Shown here: piece by piece, positions 27,534-35,881 of the stretch
How positions within the stretch are numbered: the stretch's first letter is position 1
How the letters are laid out: each line of letters starts with the position of its first letter
Assembly (NCBI RefSeq): GCF_965118895.1
Contig: NZ_CBCPJJ010000001.1
Location: forward strand, 1 to 64,000
Direction of reading: 5' to 3'
Origin: Rahnella inusitata_A
Lineage (GTDB): Bacteria; Pseudomonadota; Gammaproteobacteria; Enterobacterales; Enterobacteriaceae
Length of the DNA: 64,000 nt
Position numbers and translations under genes: made by a program
Notes under the pieces: model-generated
The model's input: only the letters and a program-made list of their open reading frames with translations
What the model was told of the DNA's origin: nothing
Databases searched by the model: none

Positions 27534-28001
27534 ATGACAGACGTCCACTCCAAAGCTATTCGCAGCAAAAACATGGCCGCGATTAAGAATCGCGGCACTA
27601 AACCGGAGAGGATGTTACTGCATCTTCTCCGGAAGCGGGGCTATTCGCCTCTTCTGAACGTCAAAGAACTGCCGGGAACACCAGACCTGGTTTTACCTGA
27701 GTATGGTGTTGTCATCTTCGTTCATGGTTGCTTCTGGCATGGTCACGAAAACTGTAAGTATTTCCGGTTGCCCGCTACACGTCCTGAATTCTGGCTGAAC
27801 AAGATTATGCTCTCCAGGCAAAGAGACAGAGAATGTATCAGCCAGCTTTTAGCTGAAAACTACAGGGTCGCAATATTCTGGGAATGTAGTCTCAGGAGCC
27901 TCCCCCAACACATGCTCAATTTCATGCTATCCGGGTTTGATGCTTGGATTCATGATGCATCTGCAAATCGTATTGAATTTTCCTCCGCTACAGTTTCCTG
28001 A
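27534..28001 (+). CDS. vsr: very short patch repair (Vsr-type) DNA mismatch endonuclease
   Basis: Nicks DNA next to T:G mismatches that arise when 5-methylcytosine deaminates; often encoded with C5 methyltransferases. 155 aa (E. coli Vsr 156). Key residues line up by number with the E. coli enzyme: metal ligand Asp51 in GTPDLVLP, Cys66, Trp68, His69 and His71 in VHGCFWHGH, and Glu25. The zinc-binding Cys/His set is mostly present. It lies 268 nt after the AT-rich operon, behind a terminator, and is clearly richer in GC, so it has its own promoter and perhaps its own origin. It may serve as the repair partner or as the nuclease of the cassette. Confidence 0.92.
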   Translation: MTDVHSKAIRSKNMAAIKNRGTKPERMLLHLLRKRGYSPLLNVKELPGTPDLVLPEYGVVIFVHGCFWHGHENCKYFRLPATRPEFWLNKIMLSRQRDRECISQLLAENYRVAIFWECSLRSLPQHMLNFMLSGFDAWIHDASANRIEFSSATVS

Positions 28002-28011
28002 ATTCTCCCCC

Positions 28012-29688
28012 CTAAAACATCTCCCCCAAATTCAACTGTCCCATCAGCAACGCATTATCACTGTAGTCCACCGGTACGGCGACGACGGCGGGGCCTTGTA
28101 CGTCCATGGCGGCGCGCAGGGTGCTTTCCAGCGTGTCGGCGGAGGTGACGGCAAAACCTTTCGCGCCGAAGGCGTCGGCATAGGCTTTGAAATCTATCGG
28201 GCCGAACTGGATGCCGGAGGTGCGTTGGTATTTTTTCTGTTCCTGAATCGCCACCATGTTGTAGGCCTCATCGACCCAGATGATATGCAGCAGATTCACC
28301 CCGAGGCGGACGGCGGTTTCCAGCTCCATGCTCGATTGCATAAATCCGCCGTCGCCGGAAACTGACACCACTTTGCGGCCAGGATCGACCAGCGCCGCGC
28401 CAATCGCCCACGGCAGGGCGACGCCCATGGTCTGCTGGCCGTTGGAAATCAGCACCTGACGCGCGCGGAAGCTGTAAAGGTAGCGGGCGATCCAGATGTG
28501 GAAACTGCCCATATCGACGCAAAGCGTGACGTCGCTGTTGACGATATCCTGCATCGCGCGCACCAGGCGCAGCGGGTGGATCGCAAACTGGTTCAGGCTG
28601 CGGCCTTTCTGGTCTAACAGCGCGCGCTGCTGGCGGCGGTCTTCCAGAATATCGATCGACGCCGGGCTGAGATCGATACGCTGGTGAATTTGTTCGGTCA
28701 GCAAATCCAGAGTATCGGCGATGTCGCCCACCAGCTCGACGTCCGGCAGATAGTCACTGTCGGTCTCGGCGGGTACCACGTCGATATGAACCAGCTCGGC
28801 GTTGTCGTTACTCCACTGCGCCGGTTCGTACTCGACCGGGCTGTAACCGATGGTGATCACCAGATCGGCGTTGCGCAGCAGGCGGTCACCGGCCTGATTG
28901 TTGAACAGACCGACGCGGCCGGCGAAACGGTGGAATGACGCCTGGTCGATAACCCCTGCGGCCTGATAGGTGCTGGTGACCGGCAGATCGCTTTTATGCA
29001 GCAACCGGCGGATGGCCTCGGCGTTACGCGGCTGGCTGGCCATCAGGCCGAGCAACAGCACCGGATTTTTGGCCTGCCGCAAAAGGCGCGCGACCTGCAA
29101 GATTGCATCGTGCGGCGCGCTGCCCAGTACCGGCGCCTGTGAGGTCAGGAGTTTACCGCTAGCCGGTTCGTTGACGATGTCCATCGGCAGGCTGATGAAG
29201 GCCGCACCGGGGCGACCAAACTCGGCGGCGCGAAAGCCGTTTGCCAGCACTTCGGCCAGCGCCGAAGGGGAGGTGACTTCGGCTGAATACTTGGTGACCG
29301 GGCGGAACATCGCCACGGTGTCCATGGTCTGGTGAACCTGTTTCACATGATCTGCGCGTTTCACCGCGCCGCCGAGCGCCACCAGCGGATCGCCTTCTGA
29401 AGTCGCGGTGGCGACGCCGGTGATCAGGTTCGAACAACCGGGGCCGGAGGTGACCAGCGCGACGCCCGCTTTGCCGGTCAGGCGGCCGACGGCTCCGGCC
29501 ATAAAGGCGGCGTTGGCTTCGTGGCGCACCGGGACCAGCGTGATATTGGAGTCGAGCAGGGAGTCGAAAACGCGGTCGATTTTGGCGCCGGGAATGCCGA
29601 AGACGTGTTTAACGCCCTGCGCTTCAAGCTGTGCGACCACCAGATCTGCACCGCAGTTCCATTCGGTTTTACTGTCTGAATTTTTCAT
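28012..29688 (-). CDS. budB: catabolic acetolactate synthase
   Basis: Thiamine-diphosphate enzyme that joins two pyruvates to give 2-acetolactate for acetoin/2,3-butanediol fermentation; no FAD-dependent regulation or small subunit. 558 aa from ATG 29688 (Klebsiella BudB 559), with AAGGAG about 7 nt upstream; the in-frame extension to 29727 is rejected. TPP-dependent-enzyme features: GIPGAKID and the active Glu in RHEANAAFMA (about residue 50), GPGCSN, and the cofactor motif SGDGGFMQSS (about 445). Second gene of the budAB operon, 28 nt after budA. Converges with vsr, with only 10 nt between the stop codons. Confidence 0.93.
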   Translation of the reverse strand: MKNSDSKTEWNCGADLVVAQLEAQGVKHVFGIPGAKIDRVFDSLLDSNITLVPVRHEANAAFMAGAVGRLTGKAGVALVTSGPGCSNLITGVATATSEGDPLVALGGAVKRADHVKQVHQTMDTVAMFRPVTKYSAEVTSPSALAEVLANGFRAAEFGRPGAAFISLPMDIVNEPASGKLLTSQAPVLGSAPHDAILQVARLLRQAKNPVLLLGLMASQPRNAEAIRRLLHKSDLPVTSTYQAAGVIDQASFHRFAGRVGLFNNQAGDRLLRNADLVITIGYSPVEYEPAQWSNDNAELVHIDVVPAETDSDYLPDVELVGDIADTLDLLTEQIHQRIDLSPASIDILEDRRQQRALLDQKGRSLNQFAIHPLRLVRAMQDIVNSDVTLCVDMGSFHIWIARYLYSFRARQVLISNGQQTMGVALPWAIGAALVDPGRKVVSVSGDGGFMQSSMELETAVRLGVNLLHIIWVDEAYNMVAIQEQKKYQRTSGIQFGPIDFKAYADAFGAKGFAVTSADTLESTLRAAMDVQGPAVVAVPVDYSDNALLMGQLNLGEMF

Positions 29689-29716
29689 GTTGTCACTCCT
29701 TCGCGATGTACGGTGA

Positions 29717-30499
29717 TTAGCTTTCAACAGACTGGATGGCGTCGTTCAAATCGTCCGGGCATAAATTGGCGTGCAGGAAATCGCTGTCCTGCGGGAAGTC
29801 GATCAGCAGTTTTTCGACCGAGCCAAACGTCAGCGTGCCGCTCTCGACCTGATAATCCAGCACGTGCCCGCCGCTGCTGCGTTCCTGATTAATAAAGTGT
29901 TCGTGATATCCCGCGACGTTGATGCCCTGCATATACGCCGGGGTCAGAAAGCCAATCAGCACGCCCTGACTGTGTTCGATGTGGTAGGTCGGCTGGGCTT
30001 CGATGGCTTCGAGCATCGGTTTATAAGGGCGGTGTTGTTCGGGCACGGTGCGGGTCTCGACGCGGCTGAACGTCCCGTCGATGCGCAGCGCGCAGAAGGT
30101 GTTCTGGCTGGCGACTACGTTGTCGATCACCTTATGGATCTGCTCGCGGCTGTGCGGGCGATCGATGCGGTATTCATTTGTGGGATTGAAAAATGTCATC
30201 ACGGCGAACGGCGTTTTTTGATCCGGGCTGGCGCGTCGTGCGGTGCCGTCGCCGCGCAGCTGGAAGATGTTGTTGTTGAACGCAATCAGCTCGCCGTCAA
30301 GATGATTAAAGGTGCCGAGACCGAAATCACCGTGTTTGAGCAGATCGGCCATGGTGGTCTCACCTTCGTACACGCCGCTCAGCAGTGCGCTCATCAGCGA
30401 AGACTGATAGAGCACGCGCTCAGGATGCTGTTGCTTAAACGCCGTGGCCGTACGGGCGATATCGGCGACGCAGGAACAGGAATCAGAATGGTTTTTCAT
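29717..30499 (-). CDS. budA: alpha-acetolactate decarboxylase
   Basis: Zinc enzyme that decarboxylates acetolactate to acetoin, diverting pyruvate from acid formation. 260 aa, the usual length (Klebsiella BudA 259). The zinc site is visible as GYHEHFINQERSSGGHVLDY (about residues 192-211). The ribosome binding site GGAG lies 7 nt before ATG. First gene of the operon and divergent from the LysR regulator budR. The third gene of the classical operon, budC (acetoin reductase), is not next to it here. Confidence 0.95.
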   Translation of the reverse strand: MKNHSDSCSCVADIARTATAFKQQHPERVLYQSSLMSALLSGVYEGETTMADLLKHGDFGLGTFNHLDGELIAFNNNIFQLRGDGTARRASPDQKTPFAVMTFFNPTNEYRIDRPHSREQIHKVIDNVVASQNTFCALRIDGTFSRVETRTVPEQHRPYKPMLEAIEAQPTYHIEHSQGVLIGFLTPAYMQGINVAGYHEHFINQERSSGGHVLDYQVESGTLTFGSVEKLLIDFPQDSDFLHANLCPDDLNDAIQSVES

Positions 30500-30520
30500 G
30501 CAGAGCTCCGCAGTGGAATG

Positions 30521-30535
30521 GTTAACTTAGCTAAC
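30521..30535. promoter_or_regulatory. candidate BudR (LysR-type) binding site
   Basis: GTTAACTTAGCTAAC is a near-palindrome with the LysR T-N11-A core, in the 103-nt gap between divergent budA and budR. Activation by acetate through BudR/AlsR is known for this pathway; the site itself is inferred. Confidence 0.5.
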
Positions 30536-30602
30536 TAAAGGTTGACGCCATTCCGCCCGGAGTTCCAATATGAGGAGGTGTTCACTTTGAGACGTTTTTG
30601 AT

Positions 30603-31475
30603 ATGGAACTTCGTCATCTGCGCTACTTTGTCGCGGTGGCAGAGACGGGACACTTCACCCGTGCTGCCGAACAACTGGGCATCTCTCAGCCTCCTCTTAG
30701 CCAGCAAATACAGCGGCTTGAACATGAAATCGGAACCCCTTTACTCAAACGCCTGACCCGCGGCGTCGAGCTGACCGAAGCCGGAAAAGTACTGTACGAC
30801 GACGCCCTGAACATCATCAAACTCACCGATGCTGCCCTCGAGCGTACCCGTGCGGTGGCGCGTGGCATGAACGGCACGCTGCGCATCGGTTTTGCGAACT
30901 CGACCGCATTTAACCCGCAAGTATTTGCCCTGCTGCACCGCTTTCGGGATAAATATCCGGGCATGGTGATGGAGCCGCAGGAAAAGGATATGGCCGGGCT
31001 GATGACGGCGCTGGGCGAAGGTGTACTCGACGTGGCGTTTATCCGCCTGCCGTGCGAGCGCAGCAAAGCGTTCAGTTTTAAGGTGATGGATATCGAAGAA
31101 ATGATGGTGGCACTGCCGAAAACACATCCGCTCAGTCAGGGTAAAGATGTCAGGCTGGCAGCGCTGCGGCATGACAATCTGATTACCTTCCCGCGCGACT
31201 TATCGCCGGGGCTGTACGATGCCGTCACTCAGGCCTGCAAAGAGGCCGGGTTCTCGCCGCGCTTCGGTCAGCAGTGTCCGCAAATTACGTCATCGCTGAG
31301 CATGGTGGCGACAGGTTTTGGCTACGCGCTGGTGCCTGCTTCATTGAGTAAGATTGATGAGAATAATGTGCGCTGTCTGCCCCTTGCCGGGCAAACACTG
31401 ACGACGCAAATCGCCCTGGCCTGGCGTCGCACGGATAACTGCAAGGCCGCGCTGCATCTGGTGGGATTGTTATAA
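30603..31475 (+). CDS. budR: LysR-type activator of the acetoin pathway
   Basis: LysR regulator of 290 aa (Klebsiella BudR/AlsR about the same). The N-terminal helix-turn-helix covers about residues 1-60 (HFTRAAEQLGISQPPLSQQI), then the linker helix and the two-lobed effector domain. It is transcribed away from budAB; homologues activate that operon on acetate accumulation. The only in-frame start is ATG 30603, because TGA at 30588 blocks upstream starts. Curiously, a perfect AGGAGG lies at 30572-30577, too far (25 nt) for this start. Confidence 0.88.
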   Translation: MELRHLRYFVAVAETGHFTRAAEQLGISQPPLSQQIQRLEHEIGTPLLKRLTRGVELTEAGKVLYDDALNIIKLTDAALERTRAVARGMNGTLRIGFANSTAFNPQVFALLHRFRDKYPGMVMEPQEKDMAGLMTALGEGVLDVAFIRLPCERSKAFSFKVMDIEEMMVALPKTHPLSQGKDVRLAALRHDNLITFPRDLSPGLYDAVTQACKEAGFSPRFGQQCPQITSSLSMVATGFGYALVPASLSKIDENNVRCLPLAGQTLTTQIALAWRRTDNCKAALHLVGLL

Positions 31476-31477
31476 AA

Positions 31478-31502
31478 GGGGCGATAAGTGTTTTATCACC
31501 CC
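31478..31502 (-). terminator. terminator of the yfiB end (between budR and yfiB)
   Basis: 10-bp stem with one mismatch (GGGGCGATAA with TTATCACCCC). Read on the minus strand it is followed by CTTTTTATAAC. It lies between convergent genes. Confidence 0.65.
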
Positions 31503-31523
31503 ACATTCATCACATGACGCTAT

Positions 31524-32021
31524 CTATACGACAATAATCACAGACACGCGGCGATTCTGCGCGCGGCCTTCCTGTGTTTTATTGCTGGCAACCGGCTGGC
31601 TCTGGCCTAATCCACGGGTGTGAATATTGGCGCGTGGCATGCCTGCCTTCGCAAAGGCGTCGGCGACGGTATTGGCGCGGCGTAATGAAAGATCGTTATT
31701 GTAGCTGGCGTCGCCGTAGTTATCGGTATGGCCGTCGAGGTTCACTTTGGTCAGGCCGACGTGCATCAGCTCGTTCGCCAGTTTTTCCACGGTCTGTTCA
31801 CTTTCAGGTGACAGTCTGGCCTGATTGTTCCCGAACAGTACTTTCGCATCCAGGCCCAGTTCCCAGCCGGAAGCAGTCTGGGTGAAGCCATTTTTTTGCA
31901 GCACGGCGATCTGTTCCGGGGTCAGTCCGGCGGGTTTGGTCTGACAGGCGGCCAGCAATAAAATGCACAGTCCCATCGCGGCGAACTGGTACCAGGTTTT
32001 AAACGTTTTATACGGATGCAT
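31524..32021 (-). CDS. yfiB: OmpA-domain outer-membrane lipoprotein YfiB
   Basis: 165-aa lipoprotein with a signal peptide and lipobox LLLAAC (Cys26), then a short linker and an OmpA-like peptidoglycan-binding domain (about 60-165; NLDGHTDNYGD and RRANTVADAFAKAG are the typical blocks). In the YfiBNR system it sequesters the periplasmic inhibitor YfiR at the outer membrane and so releases the cyclase. Last gene of the yfiR-dgcN-yfiB operon, 15 nt after dgcN. Confidence 0.9.
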   Translation of the reverse strand: MHPYKTFKTWYQFAAMGLCILLLAACQTKPAGLTPEQIAVLQKNGFTQTASGWELGLDAKVLFGNNQARLSPESEQTVEKLANELMHVGLTKVNLDGHTDNYGDASYNNDLSLRRANTVADAFAKAGMPRANIHTRGLGQSQPVASNKTQEGRAQNRRVSVIIVV

Positions 32022-32036
32022 CGGGGTAAACTCCTT

Positions 32037-33317
32037 TTAGTCTTTCGTCACGAGGGTCAGCGGCATACCGGTTGAGACATGCCAGCAACTGCCGGATATT
32101 TTTTTCGAGCGGTACATAGCCTCATCGGCCTTTTCCAGTAACTCTTTAGCGCTGTTTGCCTGTGAAGGCGACAGCGCGATACCAATACTCAGTGAAACAT
32201 CCAGCGTTTTGTTGTTGAGTAATATCACCGGCGTTTTCATGATCTCGACAATGCGTTCGGCAAAGGCCACCGACTCCGCCGTAGAGATCATCGGATCGAG
32301 CAGAATGGCGAACTCATCGCCGCCGAGGCGCGCCAGCACGTCGCCTTCACGCAGGATTTTCGACAGCCGTTCGCCAATCACCATCAGTACGCGGTCACCC
32401 GCGGCATGGCCCAGCGAGTCGTTAATCTCTTTAAAGTTATCGACATCAATAAACAGCAGCGCCAGTGACAGCGGCGGACGCATCGGATTGAAGCACTGAT
32501 TCAGGGTATCTATAAAGAACGCGCGATTATGCAGACCCGTCAGGCCGTCGTGCAACGCCTTTTTGGTCAGCGAAACGTTCTCATTTTTCATGTGATTTTC
32601 CCAGGCCTCCAGCTCGGTCAGCAGGCTGTTGAAGTCCTGACTGAGCGTGTGCAGCTCGGCAATCGGCGCGGAAGGCACGCGCAAAGTGAACGAACGGTTA
32701 GCGCTCACTTCATGCGTCACGCGTGTAATATGGCCGAGTGCGTCGACGATGCCTTTTTGCATCCTTCGGGAGAAATAGAGCGCGACCAGCGCAGTCAGCA
32801 CCAGACAGCCGAGCAGGCTGAGCACCGTTTCCAGCAGGAAGCCAAGCAGGCTGGTGCCGTTACCGGTGAGCCATACGGTACCTATCACTGAACCGGAGTG
32901 GATCACCGGCAGCGTGACCGGATCGGGAAAGGCGAGATGGCCGACGAACTGCCCGAGTTTGTCCCAGTTGCCTTCTACCGGACGCCGCCATTCTGCGAAG
33001 GTGTTACCCGCCGGGGTCAGAATTTTAGCCTGCGCGAAATCGCCACGGCTAGCGATAAACACCAGCGAATCGTGCGCGGCGGAGGCGTCGTTGAACACCA
33101 GCGCGGCTTCGGTGGTGTAACTGATCGCCCGCGCGGTGAGTTGTAAATTGCTTTCTGCGTGTGAACGCAGTGCCAGCAGGGCCAGCATTGTCAGCAAAAA
33201 TCCCGCCAGTCCGATCGCCGTCAAAATCACAATCACATGGATGCGGTTCAGCGCTGCGCCCAGCGTCTTGCGCTGGCGTGGCTGTTCTACGTCAGGAACA
33301 GGAATATTATTTTCCAT
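32037..33317 (-). CDS. dgcN: membrane diguanylate cyclase DgcN (YfiN)
   Basis: Makes cyclic di-GMP; raised activity favours surface growth over motility. From ATG 33317 (AAAGGAG 7 nt upstream) it is 426 aa (E. coli YfiN 408). Layout: cytoplasmic tail, membrane helix (about 30-55), periplasmic sensor domain (to about 155), second membrane helix, HAMP region, GGDEF domain with an intact RLGGDEF motif. The sensor domain is the site where YfiR represses. It starts 2 nt after the yfiR stop. The in-frame extension to 33434 overlaps yfiR and is rejected. Confidence 0.9.
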   Translation of the reverse strand: MENNIPVPDVEQPRQRKTLGAALNRIHVIVILTAIGLAGFLLTMLALLALRSHAESNLQLTARAISYTTEAALVFNDASAAHDSLVFIASRGDFAQAKILTPAGNTFAEWRRPVEGNWDKLGQFVGHLAFPDPVTLPVIHSGSVIGTVWLTGNGTSLLGFLLETVLSLLGCLVLTALVALYFSRRMQKGIVDALGHITRVTHEVSANRSFTLRVPSAPIAELHTLSQDFNSLLTELEAWENHMKNENVSLTKKALHDGLTGLHNRAFFIDTLNQCFNPMRPPLSLALLFIDVDNFKEINDSLGHAAGDRVLMVIGERLSKILREGDVLARLGGDEFAILLDPMISTAESVAFAERIVEIMKTPVILLNNKTLDVSLSIGIALSPSQANSAKELLEKADEAMYRSKKISGSCWHVSTGMPLTLVTKD

Positions 33318-33319
33318 GG

Positions 33320-33913
33320 TCACTCCTTTTCCCTGGCAAGTTGTAATACGGCGGGATTTACCCGCACGCCGCTGCGTGACAGCGTATCCAGATTTAATTT
33401 GAATCCGGTATGTTGGGCGGTGATCACCAGACAAAATGCATTGAGCAATGCACAGGCGTCATCCTGTTCTCCAATAGTCAGAACTGCATGGCCGTCCAGC
33501 CGCTGATGTAAATCGGCCTGCTGCTCCGGCGTGGTGTTACCCGAATAAATGGCGTCACACTGCGTCGCCAGCATCGGGCTGTCGAAAGGGTAAGTCATCA
33601 CGTTGAGCGGCCTGCCGGAGAAGGCACTGCCGTCGGGCGTGAGTTGCGCAGCATATTTCACTGGCGGAATGATGCACAGTCGCAGCGCGGTGGAAGTGGC
33701 TTGCCCCGGCGGCCAGCGGGAATAACTGAGGATACCGTTGACGGTTTGGGCAACGCTCGAATCTGGCGCCATATCATTATGAGTTTGCGCGGCGCTTGGG
33801 GTCAGCGGGGCTATCAGCAGAAGCATGAGCATGGCAAAGCCGTACGCAGCCCGAAATAACGAGCGGGTGTGCGTCTTCACTGACAGGCAAAAAGAATGTC
33901 GGGCTTTTCCCAT
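33320..33913 (-). CDS. yfiR: periplasmic repressor YfiR of the diguanylate cyclase
   Basis: Small periplasmic protein that binds the DgcN sensor domain and keeps it off; reducing stress can release it through its disulfides. Similarity to E. coli YfiR is clear at the end (FCLVITAQHTG, LNLDTLSRSGVRVNP). Several cysteines fit the known disulfide pairs. From ATG 33913 it is 197 aa, with a hydrophobic signal (AMLMLLLIAPLTPSAAQ) starting near residue 26. The frame runs on to 34048, so the start is uncertain; E. coli YfiR is 172 aa. Confidence 0.82.
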   Translation of the reverse strand: MGKARHSFCLSVKTHTRSLFRAAYGFAMLMLLLIAPLTPSAAQTHNDMAPDSSVAQTVNGILSYSRWPPGQATSTALRLCIIPPVKYAAQLTPDGSAFSGRPLNVMTYPFDSPMLATQCDAIYSGNTTPEQQADLHQRLDGHAVLTIGEQDDACALLNAFCLVITAQHTGFKLNLDTLSRSGVRVNPAVLQLAREKE

Positions 33914-34493
33914 TGGCTCGCTCTGCGTTTCATCCGGTTGAAATTGTTTCACCGGCGTAAGAATAACTTTATCGGCAATAGTTCTGAAAGCGTCAGTAAA
34001 AAATTTTTCCCCTTGTTGCAGCACAAATTTGTGGCGTTTTGTTGACACGGATCCAGGCTCTGCGCGGGAAACTGAAGAAGTATTAATGTAATAAGAATTC
34101 GCGCTGTTGTTTTATTGAGCAACGAGTCTCGGGGTGGAAGTGGATAAAAAAACCAACCTGTTTGTATTTCGACCGTTAATTAAATAATAATCACGGGGAT
34201 AACAATTTATTACTAAAGAATAATGTTACCGGTCTCTCTTTTTCATGAAATTAAATTAGTGAAAATGTTAATGGATTGGAATTTAAAGGAATATTAAGCG
34301 GCTATTTTAGGATATTCGTGACCATGATCTCAATCTCAGGCGGTTACCCAGATTTTTATGCTACGGATAGGTATCATGCCCGCATTAATGGTATGTTTTA
34401 TCCGTCAGGATGGTTTTTTTGATGACGGGTGCAGTGAAAAAACATCAACCATTCTGGGGAATGAAATATTTTATAATTAAGTAATGAGGGATT
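33914..34493. promoter_or_regulatory. divergent yfiR/sdaC intergenic region
   Basis: About 445-580 nt depending on the yfiR start. AT-rich toward sdaC, no gene seen. It should hold the promoters of both operons; one CRP-like site is listed separately. Confidence 0.45.
34317..34332. promoter_or_regulatory. candidate CRP site upstream of sdaC
   Basis: CGTGA-N6-TCTCA matches 8 of 10 positions of TGTGA-N6-TCACA and lies about 160 nt before the sdaC start. E. coli sdaCB is known to be CRP-dependent; the site here is inferred. Confidence 0.4.
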
Positions 34494-35777
34494 ATGGATA
34501 ACACAACTATCGGAACGCTGTCTAAACAGTCAGTAAGTTCCTGGCGTAAAACTGACACCATGTGGATGTTAGGCCTGTACGGAACGGCAATTGGTGCAGG
34601 GGTTCTATTCTTACCTATTAATGCCGGTATTGGCGGGTTAATACCGTTAATTATTATGGCAATTCTCGCATTCCCAATGACGTTTTTCGCTCACCGCGGA
34701 TTAACCCGATTTGTTTTATCCGGGAAAAATGCCGGTGAAGATATTACCGAAGTTGTAGAAGAACATTTTGGTATTTCCGCCGGTAAGTTAATTACTCTGC
34801 TTTATTTCTTCGCCATTTACCCGATTCTTCTGGTGTATAGCGTCGCGATTACTAACACCGTTGAGAGCTTTATTACTCACCAGATGCACATGACTGCGCC
34901 ACCTCGCGCCATTCTTTCTCTGGTGCTGTTGTTAGGCTTAATGACGCTGGTGCATTTCGGTCAGGATCTGATCGTCAAAGCGATGAGTATTTTGGTCTTC
35001 CCGTTCGTCGCCGTATTAATGGCGCTGGCGCTGTACCTGATCCCAAACTGGAACACCACGGTCTTCGAAAATGTCTCTTTGTCCGGTAACGGCGTAGGGC
35101 ACGGCATGCTGATGACCTTGTGGCTGGTTATTCCGGTGATGGTGTTCTCCTTCAACCACTCGCCAATTATCTCTTCTTTCGCGGTCGCGAAACGCAAAGA
35201 GTACGGCGACGACGCTGAGAAAAAATGCTCACGCATTCTGGCATTTAGCCACATCATGATGGTGCTGACGGTGATGTTCTTCGTCTTCAGCTGCGTCCTG
35301 AGCCTGTCTCCGGCAGACCTGATGGAAGCCAAAGCGCAGAACGTTTCTATTCTGTCTTATTTAGCTAACCATTTCTCCAACCCGGTAATTGAATATATCG
35401 CACCGTTTATTGCTTTCATCGCGATTACTAAATCTTTCCTCGGCCATTATCTTGGCGCGCGTGAAGGTTTCAACGGCATGGTGATTAAATCACTGCGCAG
35501 CAAAGGGAAAACGATTCCATTACCTAAGCTGAATCGTTATACCGGTATTTTCATGTTAGTCACGGCCTGGGCGGTTGCTACTCTGAATCCAAGTATTCTG
35601 GGTATGATTGAAACCCTCGGTGGACCGATTATTGCGATGTTATTATTCCTGATGCCTATGTATGCCATTCGCAAAGTACCGGCGATGAGAAAATACAGCG
35701 GCCACATCAGTAATGTCTTCGTGGTAATTATGGGTCTGATTGCTATGTCAGCGATTGTATTCAGCCTGATCGGTTAA
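34494..35777 (+). CDS. sdaC: serine:H+ symporter SdaC
   Basis: Inner-membrane HAAAP-family transporter that imports L-serine with protons. 427 aa (E. coli 429), about 11 membrane segments. The opening WRKTDTMWMLGLYGTAIGAG and the FSFNHSPIISSFA stretch are typical of SdaC/TdcC. It is followed after about 100 nt by sdaB, the serine deaminase, so uptake and catabolism are paired. A perfect 11-bp hairpin lies in the gap. Confidence 0.95.
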   Translation: MDNTTIGTLSKQSVSSWRKTDTMWMLGLYGTAIGAGVLFLPINAGIGGLIPLIIMAILAFPMTFFAHRGLTRFVLSGKNAGEDITEVVEEHFGISAGKLITLLYFFAIYPILLVYSVAITNTVESFITHQMHMTAPPRAILSLVLLLGLMTLVHFGQDLIVKAMSILVFPFVAVLMALALYLIPNWNTTVFENVSLSGNGVGHGMLMTLWLVIPVMVFSFNHSPIISSFAVAKRKEYGDDAEKKCSRILAFSHIMMVLTVMFFVFSCVLSLSPADLMEAKAQNVSILSYLANHFSNPVIEYIAPFIAFIAITKSFLGHYLGAREGFNGMVIKSLRSKGKTIPLPKLNRYTGIFMLVTAWAVATLNPSILGMIETLGGPIIAMLLFLMPMYAIRKVPAMRKYSGHISNVFVVIMGLIAMSAIVFSLIG

Positions 35778-35795
35778 TTAATAAAATATGTTAAT

Positions 35796-35822
35796 ACAGT
35801 GAGCGGAAAGAATCCGCTCACT
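35796..35822 (+). other. intercistronic hairpin between sdaC and sdaB
   Basis: Perfect 11-bp stem CAGTGAGCGGA/TCCGCTCACTG with a 5-nt loop, followed by a pyrimidine-rich but not uniform T tract. It may be a partial terminator or a 3' stabiliser that lowers sdaB relative to sdaC. Confidence 0.65.
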
Positions 35823-35881
35823 GCTTTCTGCTACCTGTTTCTTATTCTTTCCCGTCATCCTATTCAGACATGGAGTCCACC

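Noticed and set aside
19360..28011. Integrase or attachment-site repeat of leuX
   Set aside because: No tyrosine recombinase frame and no copy of the tRNA 3' end seen by eye.
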